From Streptomyces sp. CNQ-509 (GTDB lineage Bacteria > Actinomycetota > Actinomycetes > Streptomycetales > Streptomycetaceae), in contig NZ_CP011492.1 in assembly GCF_001011035.1 (NCBI RefSeq), positions 2,177,501-2,241,500 on the forward strand: DNA of 64,000 nt. Direction: 5' to 3'. Position numbers and translations under genes: made by a program. Shown piece after piece: positions 34,620 through 43,067 of the stretch (positions within the stretch are counted from its first letter, which is position 1; the number at the start of each line of letters is the position of its first letter). A model generated the notes under the pieces. That model was not told the DNA's origin, did no database searches, and saw nothing but the letters and a program-made list of their open reading frames with translations.

Positions 34620-35530
34620 TGCTGGAGTTCCTGGAGCCGCCGTTCATGCAGCGGGCGCTGCTGGCGGCGCTGCTGGTGGGGATCGCGGCGCCGGCGGTGG
34701 GCATCTATCTGGTGCAGCGCCGGCAGGCGATCATGGGTGACGGTATCGGGCATGTGGCGCTGACGGGGGTGGCGCTGGGCTTCCTGCTGAACACGAGTCC
34801 GGTGTGGACGGCGGTGCTGGTGGCGGCGGCGGGCGCGGTGGCGATGGAGCTGATCCGCTCGTACGGGCACACGCGCGGTGATCTGGCGCTGGCGATGCTC
34901 TTCTACGGGGGCATGGCGGGCGGGGTGCTGCTGATCAATCTGGCGCCGAACGGGTCGACGGCGAACCTGACCACGTATCTGTTCGGTTCGGTGACGACGG
35001 TGTCGGATTCCGATGTGACGGCGATCCTGTGGCTGTCGGTGTTCGTGCTGCTGGTGACGCTGGGGCTGCGCAGGCAGTTCTTCGCGATCTGCCAGGACGA
35101 GGAGTTCGCGAAGGTCACGGGGCTGCCGGTGCGGTCGCTGAATCTGCTGCTCGCGGTGACGGCGGCGGTGACGGTGACGGTGGCGATGCGGGTCGTGGGG
35201 TTGCTGCTGGTCAGCGCGCTGATGGTGATTCCGGTGGCGGCGGCGCAGCAGGCGACGCGCGCGTTCGCGGCGACGCTGGCGCTGGCGGTGGCGATGGGGG
35301 TGGTGACGACGCTGTCGGGGACGGTGTTCTCGTACTACGTGGACGTGCCGCCGGGGGCGACGATCGTACTCTTTGCGCTGGGGCTGTTTTTGCTGGTCAC
35401 GGCGTTGGCGGTGCCGTTGGCGAGGGTGCGGTCGCGGTCGGGTGGCGCGGCGGTGGCCGGGGCCGGGGGGCCGGTCGCGGCGGGGCCGGGTGCGGGGGCC
35501 GGTGCGCGGGCCGGAGGCGGGGCGCGGTGA
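34616..35530 (+). CDS. znuB: Zinc ABC transporter permease
   Basis: A 304-residue ABC-3 family membrane protein with about eight or nine hydrophobic helices (LLAALLVGIAAPAVGIYLVQ, MRVVGLLLVSALMVIPVAAA) and the family motif QRRQAIMGDGIGHVAL near the N-terminus. The C-terminal 30 residues are Gly/Ala-rich and dispensable-looking. It is the third gene of the znuACB operon, with zur 98 bp downstream. Confidence 0.94.
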   Translation: MMLEFLEPPFMQRALLAALLVGIAAPAVGIYLVQRRQAIMGDGIGHVALTGVALGFLLNTSPVWTAVLVAAAGAVAMELIRSYGHTRGDLALAMLFYGGMAGGVLLINLAPNGSTANLTTYLFGSVTTVSDSDVTAILWLSVFVLLVTLGLRRQFFAICQDEEFAKVTGLPVRSLNLLLAVTAAVTVTVAMRVVGLLLVSALMVIPVAAAQQATRAFAATLALAVAMGVVTTLSGTVFSYYVDVPPGATIVLFALGLFLLVTALAVPLARVRSRSGGAAVAGAGGPVAAGPGAGAGARAGGGAR

Positions 35531-35628
35531 GGACGGCTGCGGCGGCTGTGTCCGTTTCCGTGGGTGCTGCTGGCACAATGGCGGCTCGTGGGGCGGACAG
35601 GGCTTCGAGCGAGCAGCAGGAGGCAAGG

Positions 35629-36054
35629 GTGACGACCGCGGGTCCCCCGGTACGCGGCAGGTCGACGCGTCAGCGGGCGGCGGTGGCCGCGGCGCTGGCG
35701 GAGGTCGACGAGTTCCGCAGCGCCCAGGAGCTGCACGACATGCTGCGGCATCGTGGCGAGTCGGTGGGGCTGACGACGGTGTACCGGACGCTGCAGTCGC
35801 TGGCGGACGCGGGCGATGTGGACGTGCTGCGGACGACGGAGGGTGAGGCGGTGTACCGCCGGTGCAGCACCGGTGAGCACCATCACCATCTGGTGTGCCG
35901 GGTGTGCGGGAAGGCGGTGGAGGTCGACGGTCCGGCGGTGGAGCGCTGGGCGGAGTCGATCGCCTCGGAGCACGGGTTCGTGGACGTGGCGCACACGGTG
36001 GAGGTCTTCGGTACGTGCGCGGAGTGCGCGGCGCAGGCGCGGGCGCGGGACTGA
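35629..36054 (+). CDS. zur: Fur-family zinc uptake regulator
   Basis: A 141-residue Fur-family repressor. The winged helix (RQRAAVAAALAEVDEFRSAQ, GLTTVYRTLQSLADAG) is followed by the metal-binding dimer domain with STGEHHHHLVC, CRVCGK and a C-terminal CAEC, giving both structural (CxxC pairs) and regulatory zinc ligands. Its placement after znuACB identifies it as Zur rather than Fur or Nur. The GTG start has AGGAGG 8 nt upstream. It probably binds the boxes upstream of znuA. Confidence 0.93.
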   Translation: MTTAGPPVRGRSTRQRAAVAAALAEVDEFRSAQELHDMLRHRGESVGLTTVYRTLQSLADAGDVDVLRTTEGEAVYRRCSTGEHHHHLVCRVCGKAVEVDGPAVERWAESIASEHGFVDVAHTVEVFGTCAECAAQARARD

Positions 36055-36088
36055 CCGCGGCGGTGCGGGCGCGCCGCGCGCGCCGGTG

Positions 36089-36964
36089 TCAGCGGGTGTG
36101 CGCCTCGCTGTCGATGCCGGTGTCGAGGCCCTCACCGATTCCGGTGTCGGTGTCGTTGGGGATGGCGCCGCCGAAGCGGCGGTCGCGGGAGGCGTACTCG
36201 ACGCAGGCGCGCCAGAGGTCGCGGCGGTCGAAGTCGGGCCAGAGGATGTCCTGGAAGACCATCTCGGCGTAGACGCTCTGCCAGATGAGGTAGTTGGAGG
36301 TGCGCCGCTCGCCGGAGGGCCGGATGAAGAGGTCCACGTCGGGCATGTCGGGGTGGTAGAGGTATTTCGCGAAGGTGCGTTCGCTGACCTTCTTGGGGTC
36401 GAGGCGTCCCGCGGCGACGTCGCGGGCGATGCCGGCGGCGGCGTCGGCGATCTCGGCGCGGCCGCCGTAGTTGACGCACATGTAGAGGGTCATGGCGTCG
36501 TTGTCGCTGGTCTGTTCCTCGGCGACCTGGAGTTCCTGGACGACGCTCTTCCACAGTTTGGGCATGCGGCCGGCCCAGCGGATGCGTACGCCCATGGCGT
36601 CGAGTTCGCTGCGGCGGCGGTGGATGACGTCGCGGTTGAAGTTCATGAGGAAGCGCACCTCGTCGGGTGAGCGCTTCCAGTTCTCGGTGGAGAAGGCGTA
36701 GACGGAGAGGTTCTTCACGCCGAGTTCGAGGCAGCCTTTGACGACGTCGAGGACGACGGCTTCGCCGACCTTGTGGCCTTCGGTGCGCGGCAGGCCGCGT
36801 TCCTTGGCCCAGCGGCCGTTGCCGTCCATGACGATGGCGACGTGTCCGGGGACCAGCTCGCCGGGCAGCTTCGGCGCGCGGGCGCCGGAGGGGTGCGGCT
36901 CGGGGGGCCGGTAGGAGCGGCGGTGCCGCGTCAGGGACGTGCCGCGGATCCCTCGTCGTGCCAT
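36089..36964 (-). CDS. uppS: Isoprenyl transferase (undecaprenyl diphosphate synthase type)
   Basis: A 291-residue cis-prenyltransferase that makes long-chain Z-polyprenyl diphosphate for cell-wall lipid carriers. Conserved regions are [20 protein letters not shown] (diphosphate-binding Asp), [33 protein letters not shown] and [20 protein letters not shown]. The C-terminal 25 residues are an Asp/Thr/Gly-rich tail. ATG 36964 was chosen over the upstream Met because the family starts with the basic leader seen here. It lies 114 bp downstream of recO. Confidence 0.95.
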   Translation of the reverse strand: MARRGIRGTSLTRHRRSYRPPEPHPSGARAPKLPGELVPGHVAIVMDGNGRWAKERGLPRTEGHKVGEAVVLDVVKGCLELGVKNLSVYAFSTENWKRSPDEVRFLMNFNRDVIHRRRSELDAMGVRIRWAGRMPKLWKSVVQELQVAEEQTSDNDAMTLYMCVNYGGRAEIADAAAGIARDVAAGRLDPKKVSERTFAKYLYHPDMPDVDLFIRPSGERRTSNYLIWQSVYAEMVFQDILWPDFDRRDLWRACVEYASRDRRFGGAIPNDTDTGIGEGLDTGIDSEAHTR

Positions 36965-37078
36965 GTGCCGTGCTCTCCCGTTCCTCGGCGTGGGCCGTGT
37001 CGTTCCCGTCCGTCTTCTCATCGCTGCCCGGCTTCTGCCCGCCCGGGGCCCGTCTCATGGCGGGCCGGTTCCGTCCGG

Positions 37079-37825
37079 CTACCTTTCGACGTGGCGCAGC
37101 GAGCGCAGGCCCCGCTCCAGGTGCCAGTGCAGATAGGCGGCGACGAGGCCGCTGCCTTCTCTGACGTGATGTGCTCCACAGCGGTCGGCGGTGTGCCAGT
37201 CGCCGGTGAGGAGTGCGCCGAGCAGCGCGAGTACCTCGGGTGACGGTACGACGCTACCGGGCACGCGGCAATCGCCGCACAGCACTCCCCCCGCGTTGAC
37301 GGAGAAGAACCTGTGGGGCCCGTCGAGGCCGCAGCGGGCGCAGTCGCCGAAGCTGGGGGCGTAGCCGTTGACGGCGAGGGAGCGCAGCAGGTAGGCGTCG
37401 AGGACGAGCTGGGGGGCGTGGGCGCCGCCGGCGAGGGTGCGCAGGGCGCCGACGAGGAGCAGGTACTGCTGGGTGGCGGGTTCGCCTTCCTGGTCGGTGA
37501 AGCGTTCCGCGGTCTCCAGCATGGCGGTGCCGGCGGTGTAGCGGGCGTAGTCGGCGGCTATGGGGGCGCCGTAGGGGGCGATCGTCTCGGTCTGGGTGCA
37601 CATGGGCAGGCCGCGGCCGACGAGGTCGCTGCCGCGGGCGAAGAACTGGACGTCGACGTGGCTGAAGGGTTCGAGGCGGGCGCCGAACTTCGACTTGGTG
37701 CGCCGTACGCCGCGGGCGACGGCGCGGACGCGGCCGTGGCCGCGGGTGAGGAGGGAGATGATCCGGTCCGCTTCGCCCAGTTTCTGGGTGCGCAGCACGA
37801 TGCCGTCGTCGCGGAACAGGGTCAT
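37079..37825 (-). CDS. recO: DNA repair protein RecO
   Basis: A 248-residue recombination mediator that loads RecA onto SSB-coated DNA in the RecFOR pathway. It has an N-terminal OB fold (LFRDDGIVLRTQKLGEADRI, RGVRRTKSKFGARLEP) and a C-terminal zinc module CARCGLDGPHRFF ... GVLCGDC with two CxxC pairs. The length is typical. ATG 37825 is preferred over the Met three codons upstream. uppS follows on the same strand. Confidence 0.95.
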   Translation of the reverse strand: MTLFRDDGIVLRTQKLGEADRIISLLTRGHGRVRAVARGVRRTKSKFGARLEPFSHVDVQFFARGSDLVGRGLPMCTQTETIAPYGAPIAADYARYTAGTAMLETAERFTDQEGEPATQQYLLLVGALRTLAGGAHAPQLVLDAYLLRSLAVNGYAPSFGDCARCGLDGPHRFFSVNAGGVLCGDCRVPGSVVPSPEVLALLGALLTGDWHTADRCGAHHVREGSGLVAAYLHWHLERGLRSLRHVER

Positions 37826-37942
37826 GGGCCCCATTCTTGCCTACGCGGCGGGGTTCGTGCCCGGCGCGGTGCGGGCGGCGGGGAGTGGGCGGCGGGCGGG
37901 CCGGCCCGGGCTGTGGCTGCCCGGGCCGGCGTCGCCGGGGCG

Positions 37943-39841
37943 CTACTGCGGGGTGACGGTGTCGAGGGGGAGGCGGAGCTGCTGGCCCCGGGGGACGGGG
38001 GCGTTGTCCTTGCGGACGGCGGTCAGTTCGCCGCGGGTGAGGGCGCGGTCGTAGACGCGCATGTCGTCGAGGTAGCCGTGGAAGCGGTTGGCGCCGTCGA
38101 GGCGCTGGCCGACGTCGATGCCGCCGATGCCGAACTCGCTGCCCGCGGTGGGTGAGCCGGGCGGGGCGTCGGCGGCGTAGGAGGTGCCGTCGACGCTGAG
38201 GGTGAGTTTTCCGCCGGCGCGCTGCAGGGTCACGAAGTGGAAGGCGTTGTCGTTGTACGCGCCGGTGGTCTGGACGCTGACGGCGGCCTGTTCCATCTGC
38301 ATGCGGGCGATGATGCGGTTCTGCTCGGGTTCCGCGCGCAGCCAGACGGAGGGGGCGTTGCCGCCGACTCCGTAGGCCCACATGATCGCGTGGGCGCCGT
38401 TGGTGCGGCCGTACTTGAACCAGCCGGTCCAGGTGAAGTCGCCGTCGCCGACGTCGAGGGAGTCGTTCCAGGGGACCTCGACGCGGGCGTCGATGTGGGG
38501 GGCGGCGTTGTCGAGGTAGAGGGACTGGCCGAACCGCCCGGGGCGCAGGTGGGAGCTGCCGCGGACGTAGGCGGTGTTGCCGCTGCCGGAGACGTCGGGG
38601 GTGGTGGCTCCGGGGGCGGGGGCGGGGGGTTGCGGCGGGTCGTCGTTGGGCTGGTCGAGGAAGGCGTCGTTGAAGCGGGCCCAGCGGATCGTCTCGTACG
38701 GTCCTGCGGTGCCGGCTTCGTAGAGGAGGCCGACGCGGTCGCCGTCGAGTCCGGCCATGTCGGAGTAGGCGGTGGGGCCCCAGTGGATGACGCGGCCCTG
38801 CTGCCAGGGTTCCCAGGTGGCGCCGTCGTCGCGGGAGGCGCGTACGGACATGACCTTGCGGTCGGCGGGGTGGGCGGGCAGGGAGGCGAGGATCTGGTCG
38901 CCGTGGCGGAGGGTGGCGCCCTGGACGACGGGGCTGACGAGGTCGGGGGTGGTGGCGAAGGGGGCGTCGAAGGTGGTGCCGCCGTCGCTGCTGACGGCGG
39001 CGGCGCGGTTGCCGGGGTCGGTGCCGCGTTCGTCGCGGGCGGCGGCGTAGACGGAGCCGTCCCGGCGTTCGAAGAGGCTGAGTTCCTGGGGTTTGACGTC
39101 GGGCGGCTGGACGGCGCGGGTGTCGTCGGCGCCGAGCTGCCAGGTGAGGCCGCCGTCGTCGCTGTAGAGGAGGTGGGCGCCCTGGCGGCCGTCGAGGCCC
39201 TGGTGGTTGCCGCCGACGAGGAGGCGTCCCGCGTGGTCGCCGGTGGTGAGCTGGAGGCCGTGGCCGGGTCCGGTGGCGTACCAGCGGTCCCATTCCGGCT
39301 TGGAGAGTTCGGCGCCCATGTTGCGGGCGGCGCTCCAGGTGCGGCCGTTGTCGGTGGAGTGCTGGAGGTAGGGGGTGCGGACGGTGTCGTCGGCGCCGGG
39401 GTTGTGGGTGCTGAGGAGGGAGATGCGGCCGGTTTCGCGGTCGACGACGGGGGCGGGGTTGCCGCGGGTGTCGCCGTCGCCGGCGAGGACGACCTGCGGG
39501 GCGCTCCAGGTGGCGCCGCCGTCGGTGGAGCGGCGCAGCACGATGTCTATGTCGCCTTTGTCGGCGCAACTGTCGACGCGGCCTTCGGCGAAGGCCAGGA
39601 GGGTGCCGTCGGCGGCTTCGACGACGGCGGGGATGCGGTAGCAGAAGTAGCCGCCGGTGCCGGCCTGGAAGAGCACTTCCTGGCTGAACTCGGGTGCTGC
39701 TGCGGGGTCCTGTGCGCTGGCGTGGGGGGCGAGTGCGGTCAGGCCGGCGCCGAGGACCGCGGCGCACGCCGCGAGGGCGGTGGCGCGGCGGGGGCTTCTT
39801 CGGCGGGAGCGGTCTGCGGCAGGTGCGAGGCGTGGCTGCAT
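37943..39841 (-). CDS. Secreted exo-alpha-sialidase (GH33) with C-terminal LamG-like domain
   Basis: A 632-residue secreted glycosidase. The signal peptide is residues 1-44 (Arg-rich n-region, LAACAAVLGAGLTAL core, HASA). The six-bladed propeller carries the FRIP-type motif YRIPAVV with a catalytic-site Arg, Asp boxes STDGGATW, STDNGRTW, SDDGGLTW, SSDGGTTF and SRDDGATW, and the Tyr/Glu region YSDMAGLDGDRVGLLYE. After a Pro-rich linker (residues about 405-420) a LamG/concanavalin-like domain ends the protein. It should release terminal sialic acid from host or environmental glycans. Two operator-like sequences precede it, and the GntR gene lies upstream on the same strand. Confidence 0.9.
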   Translation of the reverse strand: MQPRLAPAADRSRRRSPRRATALAACAAVLGAGLTALAPHASAQDPAAAPEFSQEVLFQAGTGGYFCYRIPAVVEAADGTLLAFAEGRVDSCADKGDIDIVLRRSTDGGATWSAPQVVLAGDGDTRGNPAPVVDRETGRISLLSTHNPGADDTVRTPYLQHSTDNGRTWSAARNMGAELSKPEWDRWYATGPGHGLQLTTGDHAGRLLVGGNHQGLDGRQGAHLLYSDDGGLTWQLGADDTRAVQPPDVKPQELSLFERRDGSVYAAARDERGTDPGNRAAAVSSDGGTTFDAPFATTPDLVSPVVQGATLRHGDQILASLPAHPADRKVMSVRASRDDGATWEPWQQGRVIHWGPTAYSDMAGLDGDRVGLLYEAGTAGPYETIRWARFNDAFLDQPNDDPPQPPAPAPGATTPDVSGSGNTAYVRGSSHLRPGRFGQSLYLDNAAPHIDARVEVPWNDSLDVGDGDFTWTGWFKYGRTNGAHAIMWAYGVGGNAPSVWLRAEPEQNRIIARMQMEQAAVSVQTTGAYNDNAFHFVTLQRAGGKLTLSVDGTSYAADAPPGSPTAGSEFGIGGIDVGQRLDGANRFHGYLDDMRVYDRALTRGELTAVRKDNAPVPRGQQLRLPLDTVTPQ

Positions 39842-39916
39842 GGTGCGTCTCGCTTTCGTCGGGATACGTCGGGCAATCGGGCACGTCGGGGTGACGCGGA
39901 CAGCGGTGGATAGCCC

Positions 39917-39943
39917 ATGTCCTACGTAGGACGTGGGATGTCC
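39917..39943. promoter_or_regulatory. Two overlapping GntR-type operators upstream of the sialidase
   Basis: The perfect palindrome TCCTACGTAGGA (39920-39931) runs into ACGTGGGATGTCC (39931-39943). Its reverse complement, GGACATCCCACGT, matches 12 of 13 bases of the element upstream of the gntR gene (40799-40811). The sites lie 75-100 bp upstream of the sialidase start. Confidence 0.6.
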
Positions 39944-40031
39944 ATCGGCGTAACGTAAAGGCAGCCCCCCGTACGGTCAAGGGTCCGTCCGCAGCTACCC
40001 GCAGTTCACCTTCCGCTCATGCCTGCGCCGC

Positions 40032-40775
40032 TCACCCGACGCCGCGCATCGCCTTCCCGGCGCGCGCCTCGATGCCGCGGAAGTGGGTGGTCATCGCGGC
40101 CCGTACGTGCTCGCGGTCGCGGGCCCGCAGCGCGGCGACGATCTCCTTGTGGCGGCGGGCGGTGCCCAGCGGCGAGGGGTCGTCGGCCCAGCCGCGGGCG
40201 CCGGCGACGCGGTGGAAGACGTTCCAGAAGGCGCCGAGGAGCTGCGGGACCAGGGTGTTGCCTATCGAGCGGTAGAGGACCTCGTGGAACTCGCGGTCCT
40301 CCTCGGGGAAGACCTCGCCCTGCCCGGCGCGGGTCTCCATGCGCGCGACGATGGTGTCCAGCGCGTCGAGGTCGGCCTCGGGGATGCTCTCCACCACCCG
40401 GCTGATCAGGCCCTCTTCGAGTATTTCGCGGACCTGGAGGATCTCGGTGAGGGCGTGCGCGTCGTCGCCGCCGAGCTGCACGAGGGTGCGGAACGTCAGC
40501 CCGTCGGCGAGCGGCGTCAGCGACGCCTCGCCGACGTAGGTCCCGTAGCCGTGGCGGATCTCGACGATGTCGAGGGCCTGCAGCGCCTTGAGCGCCTCGC
40601 GCACCGAGTTGCGGCTCACCCCCAGGTCGTCCATGAGCTCGGTCTCGGTGGGCAGCACCGCGCCGGGGCGCAGCCCCCGGTCGAGGATGAGCTGCATGAT
40701 CTCACGCTGGATCTGGCCGCCCATGCGCTTCCTGCGGTCCGAACGCGGCTGGGGGTGCTTCAGCTCCTGGGGCAT
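40032..40775 (-). CDS. GntR-family regulator (FadR subfamily)
   Basis: A 247-residue repressor. The winged HTH (LRPGAVLPTETELMDDLGVS, RNSVREALKALQALDIVEIR) is followed by an all-helical FCD effector domain (LTEILQVREILEEGLISRVV, DREFHEVLYRSIGN, RRHKEIVAALRARDREHVRA) that binds metal and a carboxylate ligand in relatives. Matching operator sequences lie before this gene and before the sialidase, so it probably controls both in response to a sugar acid. Confidence 0.9.
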   Translation of the reverse strand: MPQELKHPQPRSDRRKRMGGQIQREIMQLILDRGLRPGAVLPTETELMDDLGVSRNSVREALKALQALDIVEIRHGYGTYVGEASLTPLADGLTFRTLVQLGGDDAHALTEILQVREILEEGLISRVVESIPEADLDALDTIVARMETRAGQGEVFPEEDREFHEVLYRSIGNTLVPQLLGAFWNVFHRVAGARGWADDPSPLGTARRHKEIVAALRARDREHVRAAMTTHFRGIEARAGKAMRGVG

Positions 40776-40798
40776 GGCGGTATCGTACGCACAAGGAG

Positions 40799-40811
40799 GG
40801 ACATCCTACGT
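40799..40811. promoter_or_regulatory. GntR-type operator upstream of its own gene
   Basis: GGACATCCTACGT, 24-36 bp upstream of the gntR start, matches the sialidase-side element at 12 of 13 positions. This suggests autoregulation. Confidence 0.55.
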
Positions 40812-40825
40812 GTGAAACGGGGGGC

Positions 40826-41530
40826 TCATCCGGAAGATGAGGAAGATCCGGGAGTGATGAGCCCCGATTCGTAGCCGATGACCACCAACTGCGCCCGGTC
40901 GCGGGCCCCCACCTTGCCCATGATCCGGCTCACGTGGGTCTTGGCCGTCAGCGGCGACAGCGCCAGCGACTCGGCGATCTCGGTGTTGTTCAGCCCGCGC
41001 GCCACCAGCACCAGCACCTGCCGCTCGCGCTCCGACAGCGCGCCCAGCGCCGCCCCGCCGTGCTGGGTCGCGGCCGGCTGCGGCGCCTCCGGCAGCCGCA
41101 CCAGGCGCTCGATGAGGCGGGCCGTGGGGCCGGGCGAGAGCAGCGCGTCGCCGGCGGCGACGGTGCGGATGGCCTCCAGCAGCGCCGCCGGCTGGGTGTC
41201 CTTGACGAGGAAGCCGGAGGCGCCGGCGCGCAGCGCGGCCATGATGTGCTCGTCGGTGTCGTAGGTGGTGAGGACCAGGACCCGTACGCCCGCCAGGTCC
41301 TCGTCCGCGGCGATGAGCCGGGTCGCCTCGATGCCGTCCAGCTCCGGCATCCGCAGGTCCATCACCACCAGGTCGACGCGCTCGCTGCGGGTGAGCGCCA
41401 CGGCCTCGCGGCCGTTGCCCGCCTCGCCGACGACCTCCATGTCGGCGGCGGAGTCGACGAGCATGGCGAACGCCTTGCGCACCAGGGTCTGGTCGTCGGC
41501 GAGCAGGACGCGGATGGGCTGCGCGGTCAT
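40826..41530 (-). CDS. NarL/LuxR-type response regulator
   Basis: A 234-residue regulator. The receiver domain has acidic pocket LLADDQ, phosphoacceptor Asp in VDLVVMDLRMPELDG, the switch Thr in VLVLTTYDTDE and Lys in GFLVKDTQP. The C-terminal LuxR HTH reads LSERERQVLVLVARGLNNTE then KTHVSRIMGKVGARDR. Its ATG overlaps the stop of the sensor kinase gene, so the two are coupled. The serine run at the C-terminus is unusual but short. Confidence 0.93.
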   Translation of the reverse strand: MTAQPIRVLLADDQTLVRKAFAMLVDSAADMEVVGEAGNGREAVALTRSERVDLVVMDLRMPELDGIEATRLIAADEDLAGVRVLVLTTYDTDEHIMAALRAGASGFLVKDTQPAALLEAIRTVAAGDALLSPGPTARLIERLVRLPEAPQPAATQHGGAALGALSERERQVLVLVARGLNNTEIAESLALSPLTAKTHVSRIMGKVGARDRAQLVVIGYESGLITPGSSSSSG

Positions 41531-42897
41531 GCGGTGCGGCTCCTGTCGGTGAAGGCGGTACGGGCCCCCGGCCGGTCGGCGGGGGCGGCATGGTCGCCGG
41601 GGGCGGCGGGTTCCGCCGGGGAGGCGGGTCCCGCGTTGTCCGCGGGATCCGCGGGGTCCGCTTCCACGGTCTCGACGCCGTCGGGGCCGGCCGGTACGCA
41701 CGGCAGTACGGCGGTGACCGCGAAGCCCGCGGCGTCCGTGCGGCGGGCCGCCTCCAGGGTGCCGCCGACGCTGCGGGCCCGCTCGCGCATGCCGACGATG
41801 CCGTAGCCGGGGCGCGCACCGGCGCCCGCCGCGGCGGCGGCCTTCTCCGGGTGGGCGGGACCGTCGTCGACGACGGCGATGCGCAGCTCGCCCGCCTCCT
41901 CGTCGTAGGTGACGGAGATCCGCACGTGCACCGCGGACCCGGCGTGCTGTACCGCGTTGGTCAGTGACTGCTGCACGATCCGGTACGCCGCCGCCCCCAC
42001 CCCCCGCGGCACGTCGACGGCGGCGTCGGCGACGTCCAGGCGCACCTCGGCGCCGCCGGAGCGCGCCGCCGCCGCCAGGTCGTCGAGGCCCGCCAGGCCC
42101 GGCGGCGGGCGGGTGCCGTCCACGGAGTCGCCGCCGCGCAGCACCTGGAGCGTGGTGCGCAGCTCCGCGCGGGAGTCGCGGCAGGTGCCCGCGATGCCGT
42201 CGAGGGCGTCGGCCAGCGCCGCGCGGTCCAGCCGGCCGGGGTCGGCGACCAGCAGGTGCGCGGCCACCGACGTCTGCACGCCGATGAGGGTGATGCTGTG
42301 CGCCAGCAGGTCGTGCAGGTCCTGGGCGATGCGCAGCCGCTCCTCGGCGACCCGGCGGGCGGCGGTCTCCTCCCGGGTGCGCTCGGCGCGTTCCGCGCGC
42401 TCGACGATGGCGCCGACGTAGTTGCGGTGCACCCGCACCGCCTCGCCGAGGAGCGCCACCGACATGACCCAGCCGGAGGTGCGCAGCAGTTCCGCGCCCT
42501 GGTCGGCGTTGCGCAGCGTCAGCATGGTGACGGCCAGGACGACGAGCCCGCAGGTGATCAGCAGCGTCCGCAGCCGCGGCCCGGCGACGGCGAGGGAGTA
42601 GACGGCGACCAACATCGTGGGCGTCGGCGCGCTGTGGATGTTGTCGAGGATGTGGTACGGCGCCTCGGGGAGGACGGAGACGAGGAAGACGGCCATCGGG
42701 TAGTGGCGGCGCCAGGCCAGCACCGCCACCATGACGAACAGCAGCAGCCAGCCGAAGGCGTCCGGCCGGTGCGCCGACTCCTCGGCGCCGCCGAACAGCG
42801 CCAGGCACGCGACGACGACGCCGACGAGCGCGGTGAAGAGAACGTCCCGGCGCGTCGGCTGCTTCAGCCCGCTCAGCCGGGCCCTCGCTGACTGCAT
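41527..42897 (-). CDS. NarL-type sensor histidine kinase
   Basis: A 456-residue membrane kinase with about four to five TM helices in the first 150 residues (DVLFTALVGVVVACLALFGG, AFGWLLLFVMVAVLAW). A HisKA_3 dimerisation domain follows with the phospho-His in RIAQDLHDLLAHSITLIGVQ, then an HATPase domain (VQQSLTNAVQHA N-box, VVDDGPAHP, GYGIVGMRERARSVGGTLEA). The last 70 residues are an Ala/Pro/Asp-rich tail. No extracellular sensor domain is evident, so it probably senses membrane stress. An MMPL exporter gene lies upstream on the same strand. Confidence 0.92.
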   Translation of the reverse strand: MQSARARLSGLKQPTRRDVLFTALVGVVVACLALFGGAEESAHRPDAFGWLLLFVMVAVLAWRRHYPMAVFLVSVLPEAPYHILDNIHSAPTPTMLVAVYSLAVAGPRLRTLLITCGLVVLAVTMLTLRNADQGAELLRTSGWVMSVALLGEAVRVHRNYVGAIVERAERAERTREETAARRVAEERLRIAQDLHDLLAHSITLIGVQTSVAAHLLVADPGRLDRAALADALDGIAGTCRDSRAELRTTLQVLRGGDSVDGTRPPPGLAGLDDLAAAARSGGAEVRLDVADAAVDVPRGVGAAAYRIVQQSLTNAVQHAGSAVHVRISVTYDEEAGELRIAVVDDGPAHPEKAAAAAGAGARPGYGIVGMRERARSVGGTLEAARRTDAAGFAVTAVLPCVPAGPDGVETVEADPADPADNAGPASPAEPAAPGDHAAPADRPGARTAFTDRSRTA

Positions 42898-43067
42898 GAC
42901 CACCATCCTCGCCTACGGCTCCACAGGCGAAACTCCTCGGTACGGGCGGGCCGTCCCCGCACGCCCGCGGGGGCGCGGAAACGGCCGTGCCCGCCGGGGG
43001 CGGTCCCGCGGGGCCGCCCCCCGGCCGGGGCGGGGGCCGTACGGTGCGTACGGCCGCGACGGGGGTG

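Noticed and set aside
37254..39980. A 908-codon minus-strand frame
   Set aside because: Arg/Pro-rich shadow of the sialidase and recO frames, which have clear domain motifs.
40826..42808. A 660-codon fusion of kinase and response regulator
   Set aside because: The upstream part of this frame is Arg/Gly shadow sequence. The true sensor kinase is in another frame, and the regulator starts at ATG 41530.
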